From Guyanagaster necrorhizus (lineage: Eukaryota > Basidiomycota > Agaricomycetes > Agaricales > Physalacriaceae), in assembly GCF_019112545.1 (NCBI RefSeq), contig NW_025064883.1:1857919-1921918 (forward strand): a stretch of DNA of 64,000 bases, given 5' to 3'. Position 1 is the stretch's first letter. Each line of letters starts with the position of its first letter. A program made the translations under genes and the position numbers. This document shows, piece after piece, positions 21,911 to 32,744 of the stretch. Under the pieces are notes generated by a model that did no database searches, had not been told where the DNA came from, and worked only from the letters and a program-made list of their open reading frames with translations.

Positions 21911-23350
21911 CTAGTTTTCCGACTCCATCAGAGCCAGTTCCACGGAAGCGGTGTCGACCTCTGCTGCACGCCCCTTGGCAGAGGCTGCTGCCTTCCGCTT
22001 GTTGCAGTCCTCGGTCTTGTGTTTGGCTCCACAGAACATGCAAAGGTTGTTCTGGTGCCGGCGGTCTTTTTCTTCCTGGGTAAGACGGCCATCTTTGCCT
22101 AGCTTGTCAGCATAGGGCTTAGGGGCGGTAGATTTCGGTGTGGAGCTGGAGTCCGAGGAAGAAGTGTTAGACCCCTTGGATTTGGGGTTGGGGAATTTAT
22201 TGTCCCGGTTTTCACAGGCAATTTCGGTCTTCCAGGTCCAGTAACGAGCATCAAGTTCTTGGGCAAGGAAGCGCATATCACGAAGGTTGTTTGGCTTCCC
22301 ATGGTGTGCCATGTCATCCTTGATACGGGTGCAGAGGCCACGGTAAAAGGCATGGCAGAGGGAGTTATCTCCGTACCCAATTTGTGAAGCATACTGGTTG
22401 AATTGGACCATATACTTCATGATCCGATCACCATCGCGCATCCGAAGGTGTTCTAATGCATCTTCAGCATCTCCGATAGCATCAAAGGGGCCGAAGTTGC
22501 TACGAAGCTCATCTAAGAAGGCTGCGTAGGAGAATTGCCAGGCTGGTGGATTCCATGGATTGGGGTTAAGAATGTCTGGTTCAAACCAGTTGAGCGCGGT
22601 GCCGGCCAGGAATGAAATGGCATAGTTAACTTTGTTAGCATCCGTTGCAAACGCGGTAGGTCTGTCATTGAAGTTCAACTGAAGGGAGACAATGAAAGCC
22701 TTCAGTCTGCAAGGGTCAGAGCCATCAAATGGTTCTGGTTCCTTGACCTTGGTATGGACAGTGGCTGGTTTAGGGTTGTTGAGGGAGGCGGAGACTCCTT
22801 GTAACAGGTTCATGAATTCTAGGAACATGTCCTGCTGGTTTGGATTGTTACTTCCTGTGGGGCTGTCGGCGCTGCCTGGGCCATTGGGATCACCTGGTCC
22901 TCCTGGTTCACCTGGTCCACCTGGGAAAGGGTTTGGTGGATTGCCAGCCGGTTCCCGTCGGATGGGAGTATGAGTAGGGGTGTCTTCATCTCTGCCCTCT
23001 GAGTCTGGGCTGTCTGGATTTCCATGGTTGTTGCCCAGGGATAAGGGGTCTATTGGGGGGTCGGTTCGGGCGCCATACATCAGGCTGGCCCGTTGGGCCC
23101 CATTGGTTGGGATGCTGGTGGCATCGAAAGGGTTAGGGGAATCATCATAATTAGGTTGACAGGCAGTGAAGCTAGAGTGATTGTAGGTTTCCCTACAGGA
23201 AGATTGTCCCCCACTGGAGGCTGATCCAAACAGGCCTGGTTGTTCCTTTGAGGCAGATGCCGGGATGTCTTCCATGGAAAACATGTTTGGATGGGTGGGC
23301 TGCCTTTGTTCAGGATCGGTCTCTGTGGGTTCGGTAAATGTGGTGGACAT
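21911..23350 (-). CDS. gag: Gag polyprotein of E1 (intact)
   Basis: 479 codons, no internal stop, starting 40 nt after the 5' LTR. N-terminal part acidic, Ser/Thr/Pro rich; a Gly-Pro run around residues 140-165 (GGPGEPGGPGDPNGPG); capsid-like gag domain about residues 195-350 with EPFDGSDPCRLKAF, ALNWFEPDI and MRDGDRIMKYMVQFNQYA. The nucleocapsid has a zinc knuckle CMFCGAKHKTEDC, spacing CX2CX3HX4C (one residue shorter than usual). Gag assembles particles in the cytoplasm and binds element RNA. An intact gag next to a pol without RT suggests the copy might supply particles but needs another element for reverse transcription. Confidence 0.9.
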   Translation of the reverse strand: MSTTFTEPTETDPEQRQPTHPNMFSMEDIPASASKEQPGLFGSASSGGQSSCRETYNHSSFTACQPNYDDSPNPFDATSIPTNGAQRASLMYGARTDPPIDPLSLGNNHGNPDSPDSEGRDEDTPTHTPIRREPAGNPPNPFPGGPGEPGGPGDPNGPGSADSPTGSNNPNQQDMFLEFMNLLQGVSASLNNPKPATVHTKVKEPEPFDGSDPCRLKAFIVSLQLNFNDRPTAFATDANKVNYAISFLAGTALNWFEPDILNPNPWNPPAWQFSYAAFLDELRSNFGPFDAIGDAEDALEHLRMRDGDRIMKYMVQFNQYASQIGYGDNSLCHAFYRGLCTRIKDDMAHHGKPNNLRDMRFLAQELDARYWTWKTEIACENRDNKFPNPKSKGSNTSSSDSSSTPKSTAPKPYADKLGKDGRLTQEEKDRRHQNNLCMFCGAKHKTEDCNKRKAAASAKGRAAEVDTASVELALMESEN

Positions 23351-23376
23351 GATAAAATTTTCGACTCAAGGGTTTG

Positions 23377-23387
23377 AGTTCAAATAT
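23377..23387 (-). other. Primer-binding site of E1 (self-priming type)
   Basis: Minus strand ATATTTGAACT, 2 nt from the LTR edge. It pairs with AGTTCGAATAT in the E1 LTR (minus strand of 23619-23629): 10 Watson-Crick pairs and one G-T pair. No tRNA-type TGG start. Confidence 0.6.
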
Positions 23388-23389
23388 AC

Positions 23390-23881
23390 TGTTAGGAACG
23401 TGCCAATCGAGTGGGCTTCAGTGCACGTGCAGAGTCCGGCGGAGTGCGTGGGCGTTGACGAAGCTATTGGCAATGTCACCCTTGAGTTGGAGCCCAAGGA
23501 TCTGGATGGACAGAACTCCGTTCTGTCAGAGAAGTGAACAGGAGTATCCTTCAGAGCGGAATCCGACAGATGAGACAGGGAGGAGTGAGTACGAGGTGTA
23601 GATGGCTTATCCAAGTTGATATTCGAACTGAGTAGTTACGGTGATATACACGGCTTTATATACTAATGGTAGCTAATTCCAAGTCGGGTTCCATTGGGTT
23701 CCGGTGTGAATATTCGCTACCGAGTTCGGGGTCTAGGTATTACAGTGTGAAATACAGATGTGAAATGATAATGGTGAAATGAAATTAGTAGGTAATGGGA
23801 AGCGGCCGGAGTCCGGTGGGTAGCGTGATAGAATTCGTGGTTGGTTGAGGTGACACAGAGGCCGGCAGCATGCGCGTAACA
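23390..23881 (-). repeat. 5' LTR of E1
   Basis: 492 bp, same length as 17674-18165, and flanked by GATGC at 23882-23886. A short open frame of about 80 codons runs from the R region out of the LTR towards gag (minus 23614-23366); it is probably leader sequence. Confidence 0.93.
23619..23662 (-). promoter_or_regulatory. TATA box and predicted transcript start, E1 5' LTR
   Basis: Minus-strand TATATAAAG (23662-23654), then AGTTCGAATAT (23629-23619), 33 nt from start to start. This matches the 34-nt spacing in the chromovirus LTRs. Confidence 0.55.
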
Positions 23882-25254
23882 GATGCCATGAATGCCGAGT
23901 GTGATGCTATCCAAGTCGGCAAACACGGCATCCTCAATTCGAACAGCGACATCAAGATATTCACTCACCACATCGGCTGTCTGCAGCATGGCATCTCAGC
24001 TAACCCAGCCAGTCCCATATGCAGCTGAGGATTTATCATCCAAATCTCTGGACTGATACAGGGAGCCAATTATTGGGGAGGCAGCTGCCATCTGATGAAG
24101 CAACTGGATCGGTTTTGACTGACAAGAAGAAGGATGACCCTGAAGCAACAGCACAGGGGTGGACCATCAAAGATGGACAGATCGTCCGAAAGGAAGGGCT
24201 GCTGACTCTAAGAAGCCCTGTAGCTGATGACGGATCATTACATTCCTTTCCAGGATCCCCGATGGATTGGGCTGGTCCCCCTGAAGGGGAACTCCCAAAT
24301 CCGATGTCGCCTCTTGATCCGAAGGCACATATACTAAACATCAGGCCAATGCTCAGATGGGAGCCCCTTCCTTTTAAAGAGGCTTCAGATGACATTGACC
24401 ACTTCCTTATAGACTGCAACCAATATTTTCAAGTCTTTGTCTCGTACTTTCTTCATGACATGTACAAAGTAAATTATGCCACCATCTACTTTGAAGACAA
24501 GGCAAAGGTATGGTGGGTATTGCTGGCCTCTAACTTCTGGTCAACCACCTGGCAACACAACTGGTACCCTGCCTGGCAAGTACTAAAGCAGATGATCCAT
24601 GACAAGTTCATGGATCCTGCTGTCCAAGAAGTCCACAAGTTGAAGATGAAGAAATACAGGATGGGTGACAAAACAGTGCCCGATTACTTCGACGAACTGG
24701 AGCGACTCGGGAAACTCGCTGAGATCCAGGAGGATGTGGCCGACTCAGGATGCATGGTTAAGTATATGAAGCGGGGAGTGCCACCTCATTATCTGAAGAC
24801 CATCTCTGATCTCGGCCATAGTGTGCTGGTCGGCTATGATGATTGGAAGGCCCAAATTGTCTTAATGTGGCAGGAACAACAATGACAGAAGGCAGAGGCA
24901 ATGAACCTGTGGGACCAACACAGGTACCAGAGACAGGGCTCAAAGCCCTCCACCTCCCACATGACCACATCCGCCAGGCCTGGTGGCTCAGCCTCAACTT
25001 CCCAGGGTGACGGGAAGCAAACTGGTAAGGGCCCAAGTACCAGAACAGATAAGCAAATTGATGTGGATCACCTCAAGAAGGAGGGGAAATGCTTCAATTG
25101 TGGCTGACCAGGCCACATGGCATGGAACTGCCCAAAGAAGAACAAATGTACAAGGGAGGATATCAGAGCACAGATCGCTGATTTGATGAAGGAAGATGAA
25201 GACCTCAGACAAGACGACAAGCCCGAGGAGGTAAAAGGCGAGGCTGAGCAGTGA
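23882..25254 (+). pseudogene. Gag of element D, capsid and nucleocapsid part
   Basis: Resumes the gag interrupted by E1. One frameshift near 24045; then a long open stretch to 24885: VRKEGLLTLRSPVADDGS, FKEASDDIDHFLIDCN, YFEDKAKVWWVLLASNFW, QEVHKLKMKKYRMGDKTVPD and LAEIQEDVADSG, which form the capsid-type gag domain. The zinc knuckle CFNCGxPGHMAWNC near 25090-25131 has a TGA in place of one residue. Gag ends at TGA 25252-25254. Preserved Gag domains with few stops show D is younger than B and C. Confidence 0.85.
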
Positions 25255-25300
25255 GTGATTCCACTGACTTGGCCAAAGGACTAGATGACAGGTCACAAAC
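25251..25300 (+). pseudogene. First codons of D pol, cut by the F LTR
   Basis: Pol opens at GTG 25251 across the gag stop in the -1 frame (SDSTDLAKGLDDRSQT). After CACAAAC it is cut by an LTR starting at 25301. The corresponding uncut sequence is at 28457-28520. Confidence 0.75.
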
Positions 25301-25819
25301 TGTTATGATTTTTCCTATTTTCTTTTCTTTTTCCTTGGAAATGACCTCTATCTTTGCTTAGTCAGGGTGCTTAGGCCAGCACTTAGGACCATGAGAACAC
25401 TTAGCTCAGCAACCCAGTCGGTCCTCATCTTATTGCACTGCTGTGGGCTGTGAAGGGAGAGACAATACCTCCTTTGTTCACCAACTGTGATGCAGCAGTA
25501 ACAGCACACAGCAGGACAATAGTTTTTGTGGAGAGACTGGCAACAGCAGGGGAAACAGCACAACAGCAAGACAACAGCTTTTTGTGAATATTTATTTATA
25601 GTACAATAACAGAACAGTATTTAAGTAGCATAGCTCTTGCTGTAATACTCCAGCTTTGAGCTAAAGTTTATTCTCTATCATCCTATCTCGAGTGACTTGC
25701 AAACGCCTTGACCACACACCTCTGTTGACACATCAGTGAACTCAGTCGGACATACCCGAAGTGCGAGGTACCGAACTGTTTATCATGTGTTAATAGTCAC
25801 ATGGAGTTTGGGCTTAACA
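25301..25819 (+). repeat. 5' LTR of element F (no matching 3' LTR)
   Basis: 519 bp, TGTTATGA to GCTTAACA, related to the D LTRs but shorter and with a different pyrimidine tract. A self-primer site and PBS follow. No LTR of this type occurs downstream; the next LTR (32745) pairs with D's 5' LTR by length, TA start and target duplication. Confidence 0.88.
25618..25664 (+). promoter_or_regulatory. TATA box and self-primer site, F LTR
   Basis: TATTTAAG at 25618-25625; AGCTTTGAGCTAA at 25652-25664, 34 nt from the TATA start. It pairs perfectly over 13 nt with the F PBS. Confidence 0.68.
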
Positions 25820-25820
25820 A

Positions 25821-25833
25821 TTAGCTCAAAGCT
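25821..25833 (+). other. Primer-binding site of F (self-priming type)
   Basis: TTAGCTCAAAGCT, the exact reverse complement of AGCTTTGAGCTAA in the F LTR (25652-25664). It differs from the A and D PBS at the CpG position. Confidence 0.72.
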
Positions 25834-25874
25834 TTTAGCTTCCCTTCTTTGAGCCTGAAGGCTAAAAGAACTGA

Positions 25875-26986
25875 ATGCTTCTTACCGACCTCTTCTCGAT
25901 CAACCAACCAAGACATTATATGTCTTCCATCAACAGCTCTATCAACTCTGAAGTACCCCCTTCCTCCATTGAATTGCTGACTGTTCTTCTAGAAACCCTA
26001 ACAACCAGGATAATCAGGGATTATCAAGCCAGAGATGACACCATCCAAGAACTCATCAATGGCCTCTCTACCGAGGCCCGAATCACCGAATCAAGACCCA
26101 GACAAGGGTCTGAAGGCATGGGCCAATCAGGTCCTTGCCAAGAGGAGGAGGAACCCCTCCACAGTTCCTCACAAATCCCGACCTCCGACCTTGACTCCAC
26201 CAACACATTGGTGGAAGAAGAGGAGGTCAAGCATGGCCAGCAGTGAGGAGATGAGCTCGACGAGGAGCACTGACAGTTGACCGACAGTTAGCTGGAATTG
26301 GCCAACCAACACAGTGGAGCCCTACTCCAAGGGCCTGAGAGCCAAGAAAGTGGCTCCCAGGAACAGAATGGAATGAAAATCCTGAAGATGACCCCTATGC
26401 TCCAGATCACTGGGATGAATCCAGGGACGATCAGGATCAAAGTACTGATCCTTGATCAATAACCATCAAAGGAGGCAGTACAGGCAGTCAGAGACTCCTG
26501 TCAGCTGGGGGGCGAAAGTGGGCCCCAGGCACTGAGTGGAACAAAGACCCCAAGGACGACCCCTACGAGGTCGACTGGTGGGATGACACCACTGACGAAG
26601 GAGAAAGCAGTCCAGATGGACCCCTATTCAGCCAGTCAAAGAGCAGCGGCTCCCTGGCAGATGATGAGTCCTTTGACTGGACCATCAAAGCAAGAATGGC
26701 AACCTGGCCATCACCCTGGATCAGCAATCAAGCCCTTCACAGGTTCTTGCACAAGAAGCTCATCACTCTCTTCTTTAATCAAGGGTTCTTTGAGGAGTTC
26801 CAACAATATGCTGATCGGATGGAAGGAGAAAGAGAGTGGCAGTGCAATGCCAAGACTAAAGGGGTTTGGGACCTACCCACCTGGGGGATCCCATACTGGA
26901 AAGACTCCAATGACCCCCAAGGCCTATATTGGCCCAGGGGAGGAAGGAGAGATAGAAGAGGAGGGAGGCACCCCCTCCACAAATAA
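25875..26986 (+). pseudogene. ORF1 of element F, lacking the hydrophobic segment
   Basis: The Gag-upstream ORF in F. The N-terminal part (ATG 25875) has SSIELLTVLLETLTTRIIRDYQ, which aligns with the FELIAS..GTL and IVRHYQ flanks in A and D. The central hydrophobic core is missing, so this variant is predicted soluble. Frame changes follow near 26200. The C-terminal part (26696-26986) reads SNQALHRFLHKKL, NQGFFEEFQQYADRM, homologous to SNRALQQFL and NPEFQRNFSSYSQEL of A. It ends at a stop at 26984-26986, 77 nt inside gag, which begins at ATG 26910 in the +1 frame. Function unknown. Confidence 0.6.
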
Positions 26987-28460
26987 TCAGTGGACCCAGC
27001 TGGTGGATGAGGAATGAGAAGACTGAAAGAGCAGAGAGGAGAGGCATCCAAGGAGTCGGCGATACCCTTGACTGACCCTCAGTGACAATGGGATGCCATT
27101 AGCGCCAGGATTACCTCTGGTACTTCCCGAAGATGAATACTTGCCATTCCCAGTAAGTACTCCACCACCCTGGAGAAGAAGCCCTTCTGGGGTGAGCACA
27201 ATGACTTGGCTTTCGGAGAAGCCAAAATATATAAACCTCTGGAAGGTTCCAGGATTCCCACCATGACCATTGGGAGGACAGCTGCCTCTCGACAAAGCCA
27301 CTGGATTGGCTCCTGTCGATTCGAAGACCGATGACCCTGAGGTGACAGCACAGGGATGGACCATCAAAGATGGATGGATCATCCGAAAAGAAGAGCCACT
27401 GACCCCAAGGAGTCCCATCGCTGATGATGGATCCCTGCATTCCTTTCCAGGGCCTCCGACAGATTGGGCAGGTCCCCCTGGGGGGGAACCCCTGAATCCG
27501 ATGTCGCCTCTCAATCCAAAGACGCATATACTAAACATCAAACCAACACTCAGGTGGGAGCCCCTTCCTTTTAAAGGGGCTTCAGATGATATTGACTGCT
27601 TTCTTATGGACTGCGACCAATATTTTCAGATATTCAGCTCGTACTTCCTTCATGACATGTACAAGGTGAACTACACAACCACCTACTTTGAAGACAAGGC
27701 GAAAGTATGGTGGGTACTCCTCGCCCTCACCCTCAACTTCTGGTCAACTACCCGACAACATCACTGGTATCCCGCCTGGGCAGTCCTAAAGCAGATGATC
27801 CAAGACAAGTTCATGGATTCTGCTGTCTGAGAAGTCCACAAGTCGAAGATGAAGGAATACAGGATGGGTGACAAAACGGTGCCCGATTACTTTGACAAAC
27901 TGGAGCGACTCAGAAAGCTTGCTGGGATCTGGGAGAATATCGCTGACTCGGGACGAATAGTCAAATATATGAAGCAGGGAGTACCGCCTCATTATCTCAA
28001 GATGATCTCAGATCTTGGCCATAGTGTGCCTGTCAGGTATGATGATTGGAAGGCACAGATAGTCCTGATGTGGCAGGAATGACAACGACAGAAGGCAGAA
28101 GTGACCAATCTGTGGGACCAACACAGATACCAGGGACAGGGCTCGAAGCCCTCCACCTCCCATGTGACCATGTGGACCAGGCCCAGCAGCTCAGCCCCAA
28201 CTTCTCAAAACGATGAGAAGCAAACTGGTAAAGGCCCAACTATCAGAATAGGCAAGCAGATCGATGAGGATCGCCTCAAAAAGGAGGGTAAGTGTTTCAA
28301 TTGTGGTCAACCAGGCCACATGGCACGCAACTGCCTGGAAAAGAAGAATAAGTGCATGTGCAAAGAAATTTGGGCACAGATTGCCAAATTGATGAAGAAA
28401 GATGATGACCTTGGACAAGACGACAAACCCGAGGAGGTAAAAGGCGAGGCCAAGCAGTGA
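26910..28460 (+). pseudogene. Gag of element F
   Basis: ATG 26910 (MTPKAYIGPGEEGEIEEEGG) starts an acidic N-terminus inside the ORF1 end. Stops interrupt near 27016, 27072 and 27265. The capsid domain is open from 27270 (FKGASDDIDCFLMDCD, YFEDKAKVWWVLLA, GDKTVPDYFDKLERL), with a stop near 27828 and another at 28080. The nucleocapsid has the zinc knuckle CFNCGQPGHMARNC (about 28292-28333), then basic and acidic helices, ending with TGA at 28458-28460. It closely resembles the D gag at 23882-25254. It would form particles and package RNA; this copy is broken mainly by TGA codons. Confidence 0.85.
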
Positions 28461-31400
28461 GCGATTCCACTGACTCGGCCAAAGGACTGGATAACAGGTC
28501 ACAAGCTGCTGGACAGACTGACACTTTATCTTCTGAAGTGCCACCCCCTATGACTAAACTATGCGTGCATTTGAATATACTCGACCCCATTATCCACCAA
28601 CCAGAATTGCCTAAAGGACCACCTAAAAAACCGACTACAATGACTCAAGTGCTGACAAAAGGCCAAAGAGGGGCAGAGAGCCCCAAAGGTGCATCTTCGC
28701 CAAGAATTTCTCAAACTAAAAATATGAAACAGACTCAACTGCCTTCAGGCCGAACAGGGGTAGAGAACCCCACAGATTGGCTAAAGCCATTCGATACCGA
28801 ATGGACTTGGCGAGCCATCAAGGATGCCAAAAATGAAGCAGCAGTGAAGGCTGTACTCAAGAACTGGGTACACAAGTCCTGGGCCAAGGAAATAATTGAT
28901 GATATGATCGCCGGCATGCGAGTGGCAGAATGATGCCATGCTCTGGAATGGCTCGATGAATTACATGGACCATGAAAATTCATCTGAAGAGCCAAGTCCA
29001 CAGGAAACGATTCACTAACCAAGGCACAGATCGAGATGTTAACATCTCGATCAACCCATGCAGTCACTGCCTTGATTGACAGTGGCTGCACAGGGAGTAG
29101 CATCAATCGAGCTTTTGTCAACAAGCATCAATTACCCACTCAGGCAACAGCAGCCCCCATCCCTGTCTATAACACAGACAGAACAAGGAACCAAGCCAGG
29201 ATGATCACTGAATACATAGAGCTTAGACTCACTATCAGTGATCATTCTGAACGAATTGATTTAGCAGTAACTGACCTAGGAACAAGAGAAGTGTTTCTTG
29301 GTCATGATTGACTGATCAGACACAATCTGCTGATCAATTGAAAGACCGGTTGAATCATATTTGCTTGATGTCATTGCTGGAGAATTCCATTCGAACTACT
29401 GGATGAAGATCCCGAAGACCGATGGGATGAAGAAATGGAAGACGGTGAAATGATCCTTGCTGTCGACCTACAAAGGGCCATTAGCATTCAGGCGGTACAT
29501 CATGTGAATGACCTAGCAGCAAAAGCCAATGCCAGTAAAGGGGAAAAGACATTCGAGGAAATGGTACCTGAATGGGCATGCGACTATTGGGATTTATTTG
29601 AAAAGGAAAGTTTCGACAAACTACCCAATATGAAGCCCTGGGACCATGCCATCGAATTAATCCCCAATGCCAATGCTAACCTGGATTGTAAATGCTATCC
29701 ACTAGGCAACAATGAACAACAAGAGCTAGACAAGTTTCTTGAAGAGAACTTATCCAGCAGACAGATTCAACTATCAAAGTCACCGATGGCATCACCCTTC
29801 TTTTTCATCAAAAAGAAGGATGGGAAACTCTGACCGGTGCAAGATTACCAGAAGCTCAATGAGATGACGATCAAAAACCATTATCTGCTTCCTTTAATCT
29901 CAGAATTGATGGACAAACTCCAGGGTGCAAAATATTACATCAAACTGGACGTTCAGTGGGGATACAATAATGTACACATCAGGGAAGGCAATGAATGGAA
30001 GGCTGCTTTTTGAACTAACCATGGTTTGTTCAAACTGATGGTCATGTTCTTCAGACTAACTAATTCACCAGCCACCTTCCAGTGGATGATGAATGACATC
30101 TTCAAGGACCTCATTGCCACAGGGAACGTCATGATCTACTTGGATGATATACTCATTATGTCCAAAACCAAGGAAGAACACAGAAGGTTGGTATGTCAGG
30201 TACTATCCCTGATGAGAAAGCATCGATTCTTCCTCAAGGCCGAAAAATGTGAATTTGAGGTATTAGAAACAGAATACCTCGGAGTCATTATCAGTGAAGG
30301 AAGCATCAGGATAGACCTGATCAAAGTCGCAGGAGTAACCAAATGGCTGAAACTGACCAAGAAGAGGGAGTTACAATCATTCCTCGGATTCACCAACTTC
30401 TACCACCGGTTCATCTGGGATTACAGCAAAATAGTCTGACCAATGACGCAATTAACTGGAAATTCCCCACAGAGCTGGGAAATTTCCCAATGGGCAGCAT
30501 TTGATAACCTAAAATGTTGACTAGCTGAAGATGTCATCCTGGCTATACCAAGTCAGGATGAAAGGTTCAGAGTGGAAGCCAACTCCAGTGAAAGCACCAT
30601 TGGAGCCATGCTATTGCAAGAACAAGATGGCAAATGGTGACCTGTCACCTTCATGTCAAAGATGCTCACAGTAACTGAGTGCAACTACGAAATCTATGAC
30701 AAAGAACTCCTCGCCATAATGCTTGCCCTTGCTGAATGGTGACATTATCTCATTGGAGCCAATCATACCTTCGAGATCTGGACTGATCACCAAAACCTTC
30801 GATATTTCCGACAACCCCAGAAGCTTAATCGCAGACAAGCCAGATGGGTCATGGAACTGTTGGAGTATGAATATACACTCCATTACAAGGCTGGAGTAGC
30901 AAACAAGAAGGCCGATTTCCTCAGCTGCAGGGCAGACTATAACCAAGGAGAAGACGACAACAAGGAGGTCATGTTACTACAGCCAGAGCACTTTCAGGCA
31001 ATGATCATACCCATGGAAGAAGAAATGCACGAATGCATCAAAAGTGCCACTCAAGATCCTCACAAGTGAGATCAAAGAATTGCCCCATCACTCAACCACA
31101 AGCGAGGGCTGAAGAAGGAAGAGGGACTGATCCATTATGATGAATGGATCTACATCCTAAGGGATCAACGATTGCAAGGAGATATCATCGCTACATGTCA
31201 TGATCATGCGACTGCCAGACATCCCAGGATCGCTAAGACTAAGGAGCTGGTCTTGAGGAATTATTGGTGGCTGAAAATGGACCATGATATCATCTGATAT
31301 GTCAAAGCTTGCAAGGTTTGCCAATGAGGCAAAACTTCAATACAACCCAGAGCTGTGCCACTCCACCCGAATGAGGTCCCTTCATCACCATGGACCCACA

Positions 31401-32707
31401 TTTCAGTGGATATGATAACCAGACTTCCCAAGAGTGATGGCTATGATACTATTATCATCATCATCAATCACTTCTCAAAGGCGATCATTCTGATTGCCTG
31501 TTCCACAGAATTGACATCCGAGGGATGGGCAAAGATACTATGGGACGAGGTTTATGCAAAATATGGCATGCCTCAAGTAGTGATTTCAGACAGAGGGCCA
31601 CAATTCATTTCCAAATTCTTAGACAATTTGTACCGACTCCTCAACATCAAGAGGAATGCCTCAATGGCATATCACCCACAGACGGACGGCCAAATAGAAT
31701 GGGCCAACCAGGAAATTGAAAAGTACTTGCGACTTTTCATCAGCTATCGACAGGACAACTGGATGGAATGGCTAGCATTAGCCACATTCCAATATAACAA
31801 CAAAATTCACACAGCAACAGGTAAAACACTGTTCTTTGTGAATTATGGATGGAGCCCACCAGTTGTGCAAATGGGACGGGTCCACACAACAACACCTGCT
31901 TCAATGGACTTTGCAACAACAATAACAAAGATCCATGAGAAAACGAAGATGGCCCTCGAAAAAGCTGCTTTAACAATGACGAAGCAATACAACAAACATC
32001 GGCGACCCTCACATGAATATTCACCAAATGACAAGGTTTGGTTGGATACAACAAATCTGCATTTACCAAGGCCAAAACAGAAACTAGCAGACAAATGAAC
32101 AGGTCCATTCAAAGTCATCGCCAAAATTGGCAAATCCACATACAAGTTGCAACTGCCAACGACCTGGAGGATCCATAATGTTTTCAATGAAACATTACTA
32201 ACTCCATACATGGCACCAGCCTTTCCAAACCAAGAAAAACCACTCCTGCCACCAGCAGAACTCATCGATGATGAAGAACATTATGAAATCGATGAAGTAC
32301 GAAACCACAAAACCCAAAGGGTCAAAGCATGAGGTGGAGGCATGAAAACAACTGTTGACTACTTAGTCAGCTGGAAGGGCTATGGACCGGAGTCAAACCA
32401 ATGAGTTAATGAAAAATATATGAATGCAGACGATGCTATTTGAGACTACGAACACAGAATCAACAAAGTGGACGTCAAGGCGGTCATGTTCAACATTATA
32501 TCTGCCAAACATGAAATGGCAATAAAAGGAAGGAAGATGATATCTAGCCAGATATACATCAACTGACCTGCTGACAGCAGAGGCCAAGTAGGAGACGACG
32601 ATGAAGATAGCAGTGTGCCAAATGATCCATGAATGGCCAACAGCCAAACAATAATGGATCTAGCAGATCAGCCACCTCCTTCCAGAAAGGAGGGTTTTTT
32701 ACCCTAA
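28457..32707 (+). pseudogene. Pol of the D/F chimera (PR-RT-RNase H-INT-chromodomain)
   Basis: Starts with GTG over the gag stop in the -1 frame. Protease ALIDSGCTGSSIN near 29075-29110; RT with FFFIKKKDGKL near 29800, IYLDDILIM near 30136-30162, FLGFTNFYHRFIWDYSK; RNase H with VEANSSESTIGAM near 30570 and WTDHQNLRYF; integrase zinc finger degraded (CKVCQ near 31310), core VDMITRLP near 31405, ISDRGPQFISKF near 31580, TDGQIEWANQEIEKYLR near 31680; GPF-type region near 32100; chromodomain VDYLVSWKGYGPESN near 32355. The frame then continues about 85 more residues to TAA 32705, a tail absent in A. About 20 in-frame stops, nearly all TGA. Somewhere in this gene the F copy must pass into the D copy. 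Confidence 0.88.
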
Positions 32708-32727
32708 CTTAACCATCGGGATGATGG

Positions 32728-32744
32728 TCTTAAGGAGGGGGTAA
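32728..32744 (+). other. Polypurine tract of D
   Basis: TCTTAAGGAGGGGGTAA directly before the 3' LTR; the same form occurs in A (47491-47503). Confidence 0.75.

Larger units (their letters stand above)
17674..23881 (-). mobile_element. Ty3/gypsy element E1 with antisense accessory gene
   Basis: Minus-strand LTR element nested in the gag of D. LTRs of 492 bp at 17674-18165 (3' LTR) and 23390-23881 (5' LTR), flanked by the 5-bp duplication GATGC (17669-17673, 23882-23886). In sense order: LTR, PBS, intact gag (479 codons), pol lacking RT, a sequence gap, then an antisense plus-strand gene next to the purine tract (GTATCCCCCCCTTAG at 18166-18180, purine-rich on the minus strand) and the LTR. 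It belongs to a different gypsy lineage from A/B/D/F: different gag, zinc knuckle spacing, LTR and PBS. Loss of RT makes it non-autonomous. Confidence 0.93.
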
